Positions 46,575-56,224 of a stretch of DNA of 64,000 nt are shown piece by piece. Below the pieces are notes generated by a model, which was not told the origin of the DNA, made no database searches, and was given only the letters and a program-made list of their open reading frames with translations. The position numbers were made by a program, and so were the translations under genes. Every line of letters starts with the position of its first letter. The stretch's first letter is position 1. The DNA is from Locusta migratoria (taxonomy: Eukaryota > Arthropoda > Insecta > Orthoptera > Acrididae), in the NCBI GenBank assembly GCA_026315105.1, contig CM048745.1:539352758-539416757 (forward strand). Direction: 5' to 3'.

Positions 46575-47405
46575 CAAATTCAAAAGTTCTCCTTTTCTAA
46601 ATTCAATAACCAGGTTGAAATATTATTGATTAATGGTATTTTATGCTTTGAGTCACTGCTACCATGTATTTTTAATGCAGACGCAGTCCTGTGATATTTC
46701 ACTCTACACGTGTTGACTGATTTCAATTTCCATAACCCCGTATCCTGCTCAGAATGTATTTTGGAAAATATATAGAGCTTCGGCCTTGTTCATGTCAGCT
46801 CAGTGCTAAGCGTTCCCCAATAGTTTATTATGTAAAGCTTCCCCAGGCATGTCGATAACTAATTCTTCTGGGATAGTGGGTCCTCAGTCCTCATCCAGGG
46901 ACTGATCAGTATCCAAAACGTATGGAGGCATTACAAATTTTAAAACTGGAACACAGGTTGTTTGTTGAGCGATTTAAAAAAAGACAAAAAAGACAGGCAG
47001 AGAGATTCATGGATATATTGAGGGAGGGGTGGGAAGGGGCTTGGACTCCTTTCTCGTGAACTTCAGTGAACTGACGGAGCAGCACTAGAGGTTCATTTTA
47101 GGTCCCTTAATAGACATGTGATTCACTGTATTAGGTATGTTTCAGCCGTCCGGGCTCGCGCATTTTCTCTCTATCCGCCCCCCTCCCCCCCCCCCCCTCC
47201 TGGACGGGTGGTCAGTTGGGCATTACGGCTATGACGTGAGAGAGAGACTGTCAGTTGGCTTCTTAGAGGCGACACGAGCATGGCAGTCTGAGCAGCGGCT
47301 CGGCGTGTTTACATCGTTGTTCCACTTGTGGTGCGGACGCGGGCCTGGTTTCCATTGAATCTGACTGGAGTTCCCTTCCCGGTGCCTCCATAGTCAACAC
47401 TTCCT
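46575..47405. other. Unannotated stretch
   Basis: A C-rich run is present at about 47169-47199. No gene was recognised. Confidence 0.4.
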
Positions 47406-47420
47406 ACCTGTTCAGGCCGT

Positions 47421-47607
47421 GCCAGCCGCGGTGGCCGAGGGGACTGCGGCGCGCCAGTCACGGTCTGCACGGCCACTACGCTCGGGGGTTCGAATACCCC
47501 TTTGGGCAAGGATATTTGTGTCGTCCTTAGTATTAGCTAGTTCGTAAGTAGTTTGTAAGTTTAGAGACTGATAATCCCGAAGTTAAGTCCCATAAGCTCT
47601 ACAAACA
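47421..47607 (+). mobile_element. tRNA-derived SINE, family A
   Basis: Forward copy ending ATAAGCTCTACAAACA, slightly 3'-shortened. A partial target match CCTG(T/C)TCAGG is present at 47407 and 47610. Confidence 0.85.
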
Positions 47608-47619
47608 ATCCTGCTCAGG

Positions 47620-48495
47620 GCTTATGGCCTGTATGCTTTTCCGCTTTGCGAGCTGCTTCTCATTGTATTCGCTCCATGGATCTCATCTACATGATTTGCT
47701 GTGTTCGCGATGTGGACGAAGAACTTCGTCATTTCCGTCGTTACTAGGACAAGATAAGTACTTTTATATTCGTGGTTCTGCGTGTCTGTCTTGAGCTGAA
47801 TCAGGGTCGGTGGTCCTTATCTCCAGGGCCCGCCCTCTCCTATATCCTTGTTAGTCCGTGTTTTCAGTGGTTCTTGCCGTTGCTTGAAGCTTTCGTTTTC
47901 CAATTTCAACTCTTTTTCACTATCCTTGCCTTGTGGAAAGTGATCTTTACCTTCACGGTAATTGAATTTTGTTAGCGCCACTGGGTGGAATTTACCTGGT
48001 TGGTGTCCCTCTACTGACTCGTATCTGCACGGGCAGTGTTTGTACCAACTTGCAGAATATTTTCCCTCCGCGTGGTATCGCAGGCTCCACGGTTGTAATT
48101 CGGCGTTTATGCTTTGCATGAAGTCTCAACTCGGCAGGGCTGTAGTTCCCGTTAGGCGGTTGGGCACCCTTCCTTCCCATCCTATATGAAGTCATCTCAC
48201 CTGTTAATAATTTTGGCGATATTTAGTGCTGCTTGTAATGTGTAACTTGTTCGGAATGTTGCTATTGATTAAAATTTACTTTGCTCCTGTGTCAAGTTAT
48301 AGGAAGCTGCTTGTTTAAGCTAATTTATATTTTTATGATATTTACTTATTCTGTATCTTGTTGGGGCTTCAGCCCAGTTATGATTGAATTTGGTTATTTA
48401 TACCCGGTCCATCTGTTTGTATTTATTGTGGGGCGTCAGTTTAGTGCTTGAAGCGTATCTTGGTGACACTTTGGGGTTTGACAGGTGTTGGCACC

Positions 48496-48537
<42 letters not shown>

Positions 48538-49055
48538 CTATTTTTTTCCTAAATGTTTCTTGGAGCAACATGTGTTTCGAGTAACTTGTTTACTGCAGCT
48601 AAATGCCTGCTTTCGTTTTTAATTATTCTGGTGCTGTAAGCTTTGGTTTTTAATTACTCTGGTGCTGGAATCAAGTGTATTTCCCTGGTTTTAGCTCTTT
48701 CCTTAAAAGCTATTGCCAGTACATTTGTGTAATTTATTGTGGCTTTCTGTCATTTCATTTAAAATTTTGCCAACACGTCTGCTCTATTTATTGTGGCCTT
48801 CAGCCTTTCTTATCGGCAATTCAATGCTTCTAATTGATGCTTTCAGTTTTTTTCCTTTACAATTGTTATTTACTGAATTTGTGTAAAATTGAATTGAGCC
48901 CAACTTTAAGATTTTGTGTGGGGGCGTTAATTTAAATTCCTTTTTGATTGTTCTTAGTCTAATAAATCAGTTTTGAGGAATTCGAATTGAATCCTTGGAC
49001 CCATCCTTCCCTCCTTGGTTGGCATTTTTGTGAGAAGCAGTCTGCCACCCTATAA
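47620..49055. other. Unannotated stretch with short diffuse repeats
   Basis: Contains an (AT)n tract (48499-48534), a 33-bp imperfect tandem (TTTTTAATTATTCTGGTGCTG at about 48619 and again at about 48649), and the recurring phrase TTATTGTGGC at about 48424, 48736 and 48788. T-rich on the plus strand. No coding or known family recognised. Confidence 0.45.
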
Positions 49056-49061
49056 ATGTTT

Positions 49062-49506
49062 CATCCCAAAATATGACATATCGTAATATAGAAATCCAAG
49101 TTTGCTGCTAACAATACTTTTTCAGCTTGTGTAACTTGACTCCACTACAAGCTTGTTTCGGCTTCTGCCATTTTCAAGTGGACCTGGTGATGTATAGTAA
49201 AATAATTACCTACGTTTACAATGTACAATTTTTATAAAAATTTAAAAAGAATTATTTCATTACAAATACACTTACTTTTACGTTTGACTGACGTCCATAA
49301 AGCATATTAGAGTAAGTGTCTATTTTTTGTGACAAGATGGTAAGGTCACGTTTTATCTCATTACTTTTTATATTTGACAGATATAGACACTGTTTACTCT
49401 GTTGATGCTTTATGTTTACAGTAAAATATATCTGTGCCAGTCAGAGGGTGTACTAGTGTGCCATGGATAATACAAAAGCAGAGAAACATCGTTTCTTTTT
49501 CTTGTG
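49062..49506 (+). repeat. Penelope-like element terminal region, left inverted arm
   Basis: It is complementary to 55775-56195: both read from AAAATATGACATATCGTAAT through CAAGTTTGCTGCTAACAATA, GACTCCACTACAAGCTTGTT and the shared AGAGGGTGTACT to GAGAAACATCGTTTCTTTTT. At the inner end it still translates as FTVKYICASQRVY-stop-CAMDNT, then breaks off at about 49503 where the sequence switches to the C-terminal part of the opposite strand. This arm and the right arm give the element a fold-back form. Confidence 0.8.
49140..49185 (-). ncRNA. Hammerhead-like motif in Penelope arm (left)
   Basis: Reverse strand: TCCAC, TTGAAAA (C3 and G8 of CUGANGA changed), TGGCAGAAGCC (GGC/GCC helix), GAAA, CAAGCTTG, TA, then GTGGA, which pairs with TCCAC as stem I. 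ACAAG/CTTGT can form stem III. The second arm (56072-56122) is the same except GCAA for GAAA. Two core substitutions shared by both arms make activity doubtful. Confidence 0.4.
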
Positions 49507-49659
49507 TGAAATTTTTATCCGTTTTCCTTTTCCAAAATTTCAATAAAGTTCTCTAAATAATATTTATCCTTTAAATCTGTTTGTTCATTGAGAATATCAA
49601 ACGGGTATTTTTTGTGTGTGTGAAAATTTCTAGTTGTTCCAGAATATTTAGAATATGGC
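49507..49659 (-). pseudogene. Penelope-like protein C-terminus (distal half)
   Basis: Reverse strand from the target-duplication edge: one frame gives NILEQLEIFTHTKN, and after a 1-bp shift another gives YPFDILNEQTDLKDKYYLEN and FIEILEKENG then stop at about 49507. This is the segment that should follow ILHTVPKGHI in the right half (55590-55853), so the two halves were one gene before the LINE inserted. Confidence 0.75.
49648..49659 (+). repeat. LINE target-site duplication, left copy
   Basis: TTAGAATATGGC, repeated exactly at 55589-55600 on the other side of the LINE. Confidence 0.93.
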
Positions 49660-50056
49660 TCCCCTCAGGGGCTCAGCATTAATTTGCTGAGTACGGGCTT
49701 GGCGAACCCGGGGTCCTGAGCTTTGTGCTGTGTCGCACCAACAGTCCGCTACACCGTAAGCTCTGTGCGTGCTTCAACGACCATTGTTCGGCGCGACGGT
49801 GGAACGTTGTACGTTTCAGAGCCCGGGGATCTTGGCTTAATCGCCCGGGTCGCGAGGACGGTACAAACCTCTCTAAAAAAAAACCTCAATCTCAAGGTGT
49901 GCTACGTGCTGAGGAGATGCATGGCTGTGAGGTTGAACAGCCGCTAGCGAGCAACCTCTGAGGAACCTGCCGCATCTCAGTTGAATAAGGCTTACCCAGG
50001 CAAGCGGGGCTCTGCCTGGGTGGACCTTTAGTTCCCTAGCTGCTCGTGGCACAGAC

Positions 50057-51552
50057 ATGAAACGAGCGATAAATAGCGTCGCCACACGCAAACCTGGCGT
50101 CTCTAAGCGTGGAAGAAATGAGTACAATGCTGCAGAGTACGATCCCCAAACGTTCCCTTCCCTGGCTACACCATGGGAGGAACGTCGGGCAAGAAAGCAG
50201 GGTGAGGCTTATGCTCCTAAATATCTAGTTTGCACCCGCACTGATGGGGACTCTTTTAAGACGACTAAGCCCTTGTCCTTCGTCGAAAACTTGGAGGACA
50301 AGTATGGTGAGGTGGAAGGGATGTCTAAGATGCAGTCAGGGTCTGTCTTAATAACGACGTCATCCCCAGCTCAGTCACGGGCACTGCTTGCCTGTGACAA
50401 GCTGGGTGACGTTTCCGTTACCATTACGCCGCACAAGACCCTAAATATGGTACAGGGTATCATCTTTCATAAAGACCTCTTGCTGCAGTCAGATGACGAA
50501 TTGCGTGCCAATCTAGAACGGCGGGGAGTACATTTTATTCGGCGAGTCCATGGGGGTCCGAAGGACAATAGGGTTGCGACTGGTGTCTTCATATTGGCTT
50601 TCGAGTGTGATTCATTCCCCGAGAAGGTCAAGGTGATGGTCTACTGGATCGACGTAAAAGCCCTACGTTCCTCCCCCTATGCGCTGTTTTAAGTGCTGGA
50701 GGTTTGGGCATATGTCCTCCCGATGTGATGCCAATCCTACATGTCGGGAGTGCGGACGTGCTGTCCATCCGAACGTCCCCTGCACCCCTTCTCCAGTATG
50801 TGTTAATTGTGGCCAAAATCACTCCCCTTGTTCGCCTGTCTGCACAGTTCTGCACCAAGAACGAAAGATCATAGAATAGACCAGAGACCGACTGACGTAC
50901 TCAGAGGCAAAGAAGAAGTACCATAAGCTCCACCCTGTGTGCCAGGTCAACACCTATGCCACAGCAGTCTCACAGTCATCCACCACTGTGCCTTCGATTC
51001 AGCCAGTTTTAGTCTGTACCAGTGGGCTCCCAGGCCCAACAAAATATCCCTACCCCCTTACCAGCTGGGGGCGCTTCCTCTTCGGTGGCTCCCACACTTT
51101 TCACCGTGGGAGCAACACCCGCTAAATCATCGGGGACGCGAGTCCCCCACCTCTAAGCCGGAGAAGGAGAAGACTTCTCCGGCCCCTCTCGCTGAGAAGG
51201 GGCACCCCCTTCCGTGGCTACTCAGAGCGCTCCGGAGGATCCTGGCCAACGGCCTACAGATCCACAACCTGCCGGTCGAAGAGCTTCTTGCTCTTCTTCC
51301 GTCCCGGATGCCGCTTCTGGGAAGCCCTCACGGCCCAGCAAACCAAAGGGCCAGCGAGAGGAGAAGAAGAAGAGATACAAGAAAAAAGAATGTTCGGTGG
51401 CTTCAAAGACACAACCACCCACATCCTCTTCTTCAGAGGATGAAGTCGAGATCCTCGCATCTCCTGAGGATCTCGCAATTACTGATTCCCCAGACAAGAT
51501 CTCTGGTTCTGTGGATTCAGAGCAAGTGGTAGCAGACGATCCAATGGAGTGA
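50057..51552 (+). pseudogene. LINE ORF1 (gag-like, CCHC zinc knuckles)
   Basis: Three successive frames form one ORF of about 500 codons. Frame A (50057-50692, starting MKRAINSVATRKPG) is the N-terminal part with the NLEDKYGEVEGMSKM and RRVHGGPKDNRVATGVFIL stretch typical of insect LINE ORF1. After a frameshift near 50680 frame B carries the knuckles CFKCWRFGHMSSRC, CRECGRAVHPNVPC and CVNCGQNHSPCSPVC. Its stop at 50877-50879 is probably one substitution from sense, because the frame continues in register (LTYSEAKKKYHKLHPVCQV). A third frame (51214-51552) supplies a Lys/Ser/Glu-rich C-terminus ending ADDPME, 18 bp before the ORF2 ATG. The product would bind element RNA. Confidence 0.88.
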
Positions 51553-51570
51553 TCTGCTCCTTTATTCATC

Positions 51571-54500
51571 ATGGCGGTACAGCCAGGAGATAACATCATC
51601 CTCCAGTGGAATTGTGGTGGCCTGAGCTACGACAGCTTCTCAGCCAAACACCTGCTTTCTGTATCGCTCTTCAGGAAACGTTTCCAGCAATGCGGTCCCC
51701 TGCCCTTCGAGGGTACCGGGGCTATTTTAAAAATCGCTCTATCTATGGCAGAGTTTCCGGTGGAGTCTGCGTCTATGTCCTAGCCACTGTCCCGAGCGCT
51801 GCCGTGCCTCTTCAAACGCCACTAGAGGCGGTTGCTGTTCAGCTCCGGGCATTGCAAGACATTACCATATGTTCGGTCTACCTACCACCTGATGAGGTTA
51901 TCTCTCCTGTAGACCTCGCTGCCTTGGTCACCCAACTTCCCCCACCCTTCCTTCTTTTGGGGGATTTCAATGCCCACCACACTTTGTGGGGTGGCACACA
52001 GACTTCGGCACGGGATAGAGATGTTGAGACTGTACTGACGCAGCTGAACATCTGACTCCTGAACACTGGTGCTGCTACGCACTTTAGCGTGGCACACGGT
52101 ACATTCTCTGCCATAGATCTGTCTGTCTGTAGCCCAAGCCTGCTTCCGCACTTCACTTGGAGGGTCCACGATGACCTGTGTGGCAGAGACCATTTCCGTA
52201 TCTTCCTGTCGCTCCCACAGTGTCCACCTGCTGACCGTCTGCCTCGCTGGTTCCTCCGTAGGGCCGACTGGCCAGCATATTCCATAGCCGCTGTGCTTCC
52301 CTCTCCTCTTCTGGCTGATATCGATACCGCTGTGCAGCAGGTCACACATTCCATCATTTCTGCTGCTGAGAACACTATACCCGTCTCACATGGATCACTC
52401 CACCGTAAGTCTGTGCCCTGGTGGACGCCGGAGATAGCTGAGGCCATCCGAGAACGTCGGCGAGCACTACAGCGCCACCGACGCCACCCTTGTGTTGAAC
52501 ATCTTGTTGTCTTCAAGCATCTCCGTGCACGGGCGCGGCGATTGATCGAGCAAAGCAAGAGGGCCTCCTGGGAGCGCTAATGTCGCCTCCATTGGCTCCC
52601 GAGCATCGCCTTCACGGGTATGGTCGCAAGTTCGACGCCTCTTTGGCCACCGCCCACTAGTGGGAATTCCGTGCCTCAGCATTCAGGGTACAATTTGCTC
52701 TGACCCTCACACAATAGCAGAGCATTTGGTACACCACTATGCTCGCACCTCAGCGACCGCTGCATATGATGCGGATTTCCGCGCCCTTAAGGAGCGCACA
52801 GAGCGAAAACAGATATCCTTTCGAATGCGACGCCAGGAAATCTACAACATCCCTTTCAGCGAATGGGAGTTCGAAAGCGCCCTTGCCGCATGCCCAGCCA
52901 CGTCCCCTGGATCCGACCGCATTCATAGTCAGTTCCTCCGACATCTATCAACTTCTCTCCTTGCTGAATCGTCTCTGGGTTGAGGGTGTCTTCCCGTCCC
53001 AATGGCGGGATGCATCATCATCCCAGTGATGAAGCCTGGGGCTGATCCACAGGTGGCTTATAGTTACCGCCCAATCAGCCTCACCAACGTTCCGTGTAAA
53101 CTCCTCGAACGGATGGTGAGTCGGAGGCTTATGTGGATCCTTGAGGACCGGGGACTCCTGGCCCCACAACAGATTGGGTTCCGTCGTGGCCGCTCCGCTA
53201 TCGATAATCTCGTGTCACTGGAGTCGGCCATCCGTACAGCCTTTACACGCCGCGAACATCTGGTTGCTGTATTCTTTGACCTGCGAAAAGCGTACGACAC
53301 CACCTGGCGCTACCACATACTGTCTACACTGTACGACTGGGGCTTACTTGGTCCGATTCCTGTATTCATACAGAATTTTCTCGCGCAACGGTCTTTTCGT
53401 GTTCGTATTGGTTCCTTTTTCAGCTCCCCTCACTATCAAGAAAATGGTGTCCCACAGGGATCCGTTCTTAGTGTCCCTTTATTTTTGGTCGCTATCAATG
53501 CTCTTGCTACTGCTGTGGGGTCATCGGTTTACACCTCGTTGTATGCCGATGACTTCTGCATGTATTTCAGCTCCACTAGCATCGGCGTTGCTGAACGGCG
53601 GTTGCAGATAGCTATTCGAAAGGCGCAGTCGTGGGCGTTTACTCATGGTTTTAAATTTTCCGCTACGAAAACCCGGGTGATGCATTTCTGTCGGCGTCGG
53701 GCCGTCCATCCTGAACCCGAACTGTATCTCGCTGATGACCTGCTGCGTGTAGAAGAGACGCACCGTTTTTTAGGCATGTTGTTCAACAACCGTCTCACAT
53801 GGGTGCCACACCTTCGTCAGCTCAAACGAAAGTGCTGGCGACACCTTAATATTCTACGCTGTCTAAGCCATACTGTTTGGGGAGCGTCACGCCCAACGCT
53901 CCTGCAACTTTATAAGGCGCTCATCCAGTCGCGCCTAGACTATGGCTGCGTAGTATATGATTCGGCTGCACCTTCAGCACTGCAAACATTAGACCCAGTC
54001 TTACATTCTGGAGTTCGTTTGGCGACAGGGGCTTTCCGCACGAGCCCTGTGACAAGCCTACTAGTTGAAGCTGGGGTCCTTCCTCTGCGGTTCCGCCGGC
54101 AGCACCTGCTGGCTTCATACGTTGCCCATGTTAAGGCCTTGCCACACCATCCGAACCACCGGCTTCTTTTTCCAGGCGCTGCACTCCCTATCCCTCCAAG
54201 ACGACCTGGGTCGGGTTACCCAATATCGGTCCGTGTTCGTTCTCTACTTTCGTCCCTCGAATCCCAACCACTCCCTGCCACTTTCCACTATTCCTTTCAA
54301 ACCCCTCATTGGTCCATCCCCCATTTGCAGCTTTGTCTGGATCTGTCCAATAGGTCAAAGGACTCCGTTTCTCCAACGCAACTCCGACACCAGTTCCTGG
54401 ATCTCTTCAACTCTTTCCGTGGTGCCGTGATACTGATGGGTCCCTAGCTGATGGTCGTGCTGGGTATGCATGTCTCCATGGTGACCATGTCGAACAACAT

Positions 54501-55226
54501 TTATTGCCCCGTGAAAGTAGTGTCTTCACTGCAGAGCTGGTCGCTATCCTCAAGGCTCTAGAACACCTCAGAGCCTGCCCCAGGGGGTCATTTGTCATGT
54601 GTAGTGACTCCCTGAGTGGCTTGCAGGCACTCGACCAGTTCTTCCCTCGTCACCCGTTAGTGCAGTCCATTCAAGACACTACTTACTCTCTTGGCCAATC
54701 TGGCCGATGTGTGGTCTTCCTGTGGACCCCTGGCCACGTCGGCATACTGGGGAATGAACGTGTTGACCAGTTGGCCAAACAGGCCACCACTGCGCCTCCC
54801 TTCACCATTGGCGTCATGGAATCAGACCTCAGGCTATCATTGCACAAGAAGGTGCGTGATGCTTGGAGTGCCGAATGGTCTACCATGAGTGGAACAAACA
54901 AGCTCCGAACAGTGAAGCTCTCCACAACTCTGTGGAAGTCTTCACTGTGGCCCATACGTCGAGAGTCAGTTGTCCTCTGCCGCCTCCGAATTGGGCATAC
55001 CTGGCTGACCCATGGTCATCTCCTCCGCCGTGAGGCACCACCTGTGTGGCGGTGTGGAGCAGCGCTGACAGTCGTCCATCTTCTGATGGACTGCCCAGTT
55101 TTAGCAACATTGCGCCAGTCTTTTAACCTACCAGACGCGCTACCTTTAGTTTTAGGCGACGATGCCTCCACGGCTCATTGTGTTTTAAGTTTTATTCGCG
55201 CAGCTGGTTTTTACAACTCAATCTAG
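51571..55226 (+). pseudogene. LINE ORF2: endonuclease, reverse transcriptase, RNase H
   Basis: Endonuclease: ILQWNCGGL at the start, then LLGDFNAHHTLWGG (51955-51996), FSAIDLSVCS and DDLCGRDHFRI, the N...D...H layout of APE-type endonucleases. RT: YRPISLTNVPCKLLERMV, VFFDLRKAYDT (first catalytic Asp, about 53279), NGVPQGSVLSVPLFLVAI and LYADDFCMY (YADD at 53542-53553). RNase H: VFTAELVAILKALEHL, MCSDSLSGLQAL and WTPGHVGILGNERVDQLAKQ, followed by a Cys/His cluster (WRCGA...HLLMDCP). Frame changes occur near 51620, 52600, 52940, 53000 and 54430, with a stop at 52053. The protein cannot be made from this copy as it stands. Confidence 0.92.
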
Positions 55227-55537
55227 TGGTGGGTACCATAGCCTGATTTTTCAGGTCCCCACCTATCCAGCGATTTTAAACCCTTTTAAGACCTTTCTGT
55301 AATTTACTGAGGGGTTTTTAGTGTGTGAAGTATGGCTGGCTCATCCTGTTTTTTTCTCTGTGATCAGCCAGCCGTGTTTTTCTTAGCTTAGATCTCGACT
55401 TCGTTTCCCTATTGTGTCTCTTCCTTTTGTGTTGTCAGCGAATTCTCCACTGTCAGCTTACCCCATTTGTGAGTTTTCATCTTCGAAGCTGTGTTTTACT
55501 TTTTATACTCTTGACAGAGGACTCTTAGCTAGGAACA

Positions 55538-55588
55538 GGGGACTGATGACCTAGCTGTTTAGTCCCCTTAAAACAACAACAACAACAA
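55538..55588 (+). promoter_or_regulatory. LINE 3' tail hairpin, matched in SINE tails
   Basis: GGGGACTGATGACCTAGCTG followed by TTTAGTCCCC can fold into a hairpin (GGGGACT/AGTCCCC) immediately before the (AAC)n tail. Family A SINEs end in AGGGACTGATGACCCCGTAG and TTAAGTCCCATAA at the same relative position. In LINE/SINE pairs such a shared 3' end is the recognition site for the LINE reverse transcriptase (known in other animals, inferred here). Confidence 0.7.
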
Positions 55589-55600
55589 TTAGAATATGGC
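55589..55600 (+). repeat. LINE target-site duplication, right copy
   Basis: TTAGAATATGGC, identical to 49648-49659. Confidence 0.93.
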
Positions 55601-55853
55601 CTTTAGGAACTGTGTGTAGAATTTTTAAAACAGTTTCGATGTTTCCAGCTGTGTGATTTTGGCTTTTTAGGTTTAAGTAAAAGTTCGACTGGTTGCTTTC
55701 ATAGTCTCTTGTGTGTTCCTTAAATCGAATTTTGAAGTTTGTTCCTATTTGCCCAATATAAAACAAAAAGAAACGATGTTTCTCTCCTATTGTATTATCC
55801 ATGGCACATGAGTACACCCTCTGACTGGCACAGATATATTTTACTGTAAACAT
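55590..55853 (-). pseudogene. Penelope-like GIY-YIG endonuclease fragment
   Basis: Reverse strand: FTVKYICASQRVYSCAMDNT, then FFLFYIGQIGTNFKIRFKEH and NFYLNLKSQNHTAGNIETV, then LKILHTVPKG. YIGQ-(x)5-KIRFKEH is the GIY-YIG catalytic core that follows the reverse transcriptase in Penelope-like elements (family knowledge). The frame is cut by the LINE at 55588; its continuation is at 49507-49659. The RT domain is missing, so only the endonuclease tail is left. Confidence 0.88.
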
Positions 55854-56197
55854 AAAGCATCAACAGAGTAAACAGTGTCTATATCTGTCAAATAAAAAAA
55901 GTAACGTAATGAAACGTGACCTTACCATCTTGTCACAAAAAGACACTTACTCTAATATGCATTATGGACGTCAGTCAAACGTAAAAGTAAGTGAATTTGT
56001 AATGAAATAATTTTTTAAATTTTTAATAAAAATTATACATTGTAAACGTAGGTAATTATTTTACTATACATCACCAGTTCCACTTGAAAATGGCAGAAGC
56101 CGCAACAAGCTTGTAGTGGAGTCAAGTTGCACAAGTTGAATAAATATTGTTAGCAGCAAACTTGGATTTATATATTACGATATGTCATATTTTGACC
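55775..56197 (-). repeat. Penelope-like element terminal region, right arm
   Basis: Reverse complement of 49062-49506, about 90 per cent identical by eye. On the reverse strand it leads directly into the GIY-YIG frame. A hammerhead-like motif at 56072-56122 (forward strand) reads TTCCAC, TTGAAAA, TGGCAGAAGCC, GCAA, CAAGCTTGTA, GTGGA. Confidence 0.82.
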
Positions 56198-56224
56198 TTG
56201 TATATGCTGCGGGCCAAGTAGAGA

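Larger units (their letters stand above)
49660..55588 (+). mobile_element. Nearly full-length RNase H-bearing LINE (I-like)
   Basis: A 5.9-kb element bounded by 12-bp duplications TTAGAATATGGC. The order is: 5' UTR (from GGGGCTCAGCATTAATTTGC), ORF1 with CCHC zinc knuckles, ORF2 with APE-type endonuclease, reverse transcriptase and RNase H, 3' UTR, and the tail GGGGACTGATGACCTAGCTG, TTTAGTCCCC, AAAACAACAACAACAACAA. A C-terminal RNase H plus an A-rich short-repeat tail points to the I superfamily (I, Loa or related clades); placement is inference. It lies in GC-richer sequence than its surroundings. Several frameshifts and stops disable it, but the ends and target duplication are intact. Confidence 0.92.

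Noticed and set aside
47620..49020. LTR retrotransposon LTR
   Set aside because: No second copy, no TG...CA ends, no primer-binding site or polypurine tract found.
51878..52558. 226-codon reverse frame
   Set aside because: Antisense shadow of the LINE endonuclease region; Arg-rich composition from the complement of the real frame.
53064..53763. Alternative-frame ORFs within the LINE RT
   Set aside because: Shadows of the reverse transcriptase frame; all recognisable motifs are in the forward frame 53002-54447.
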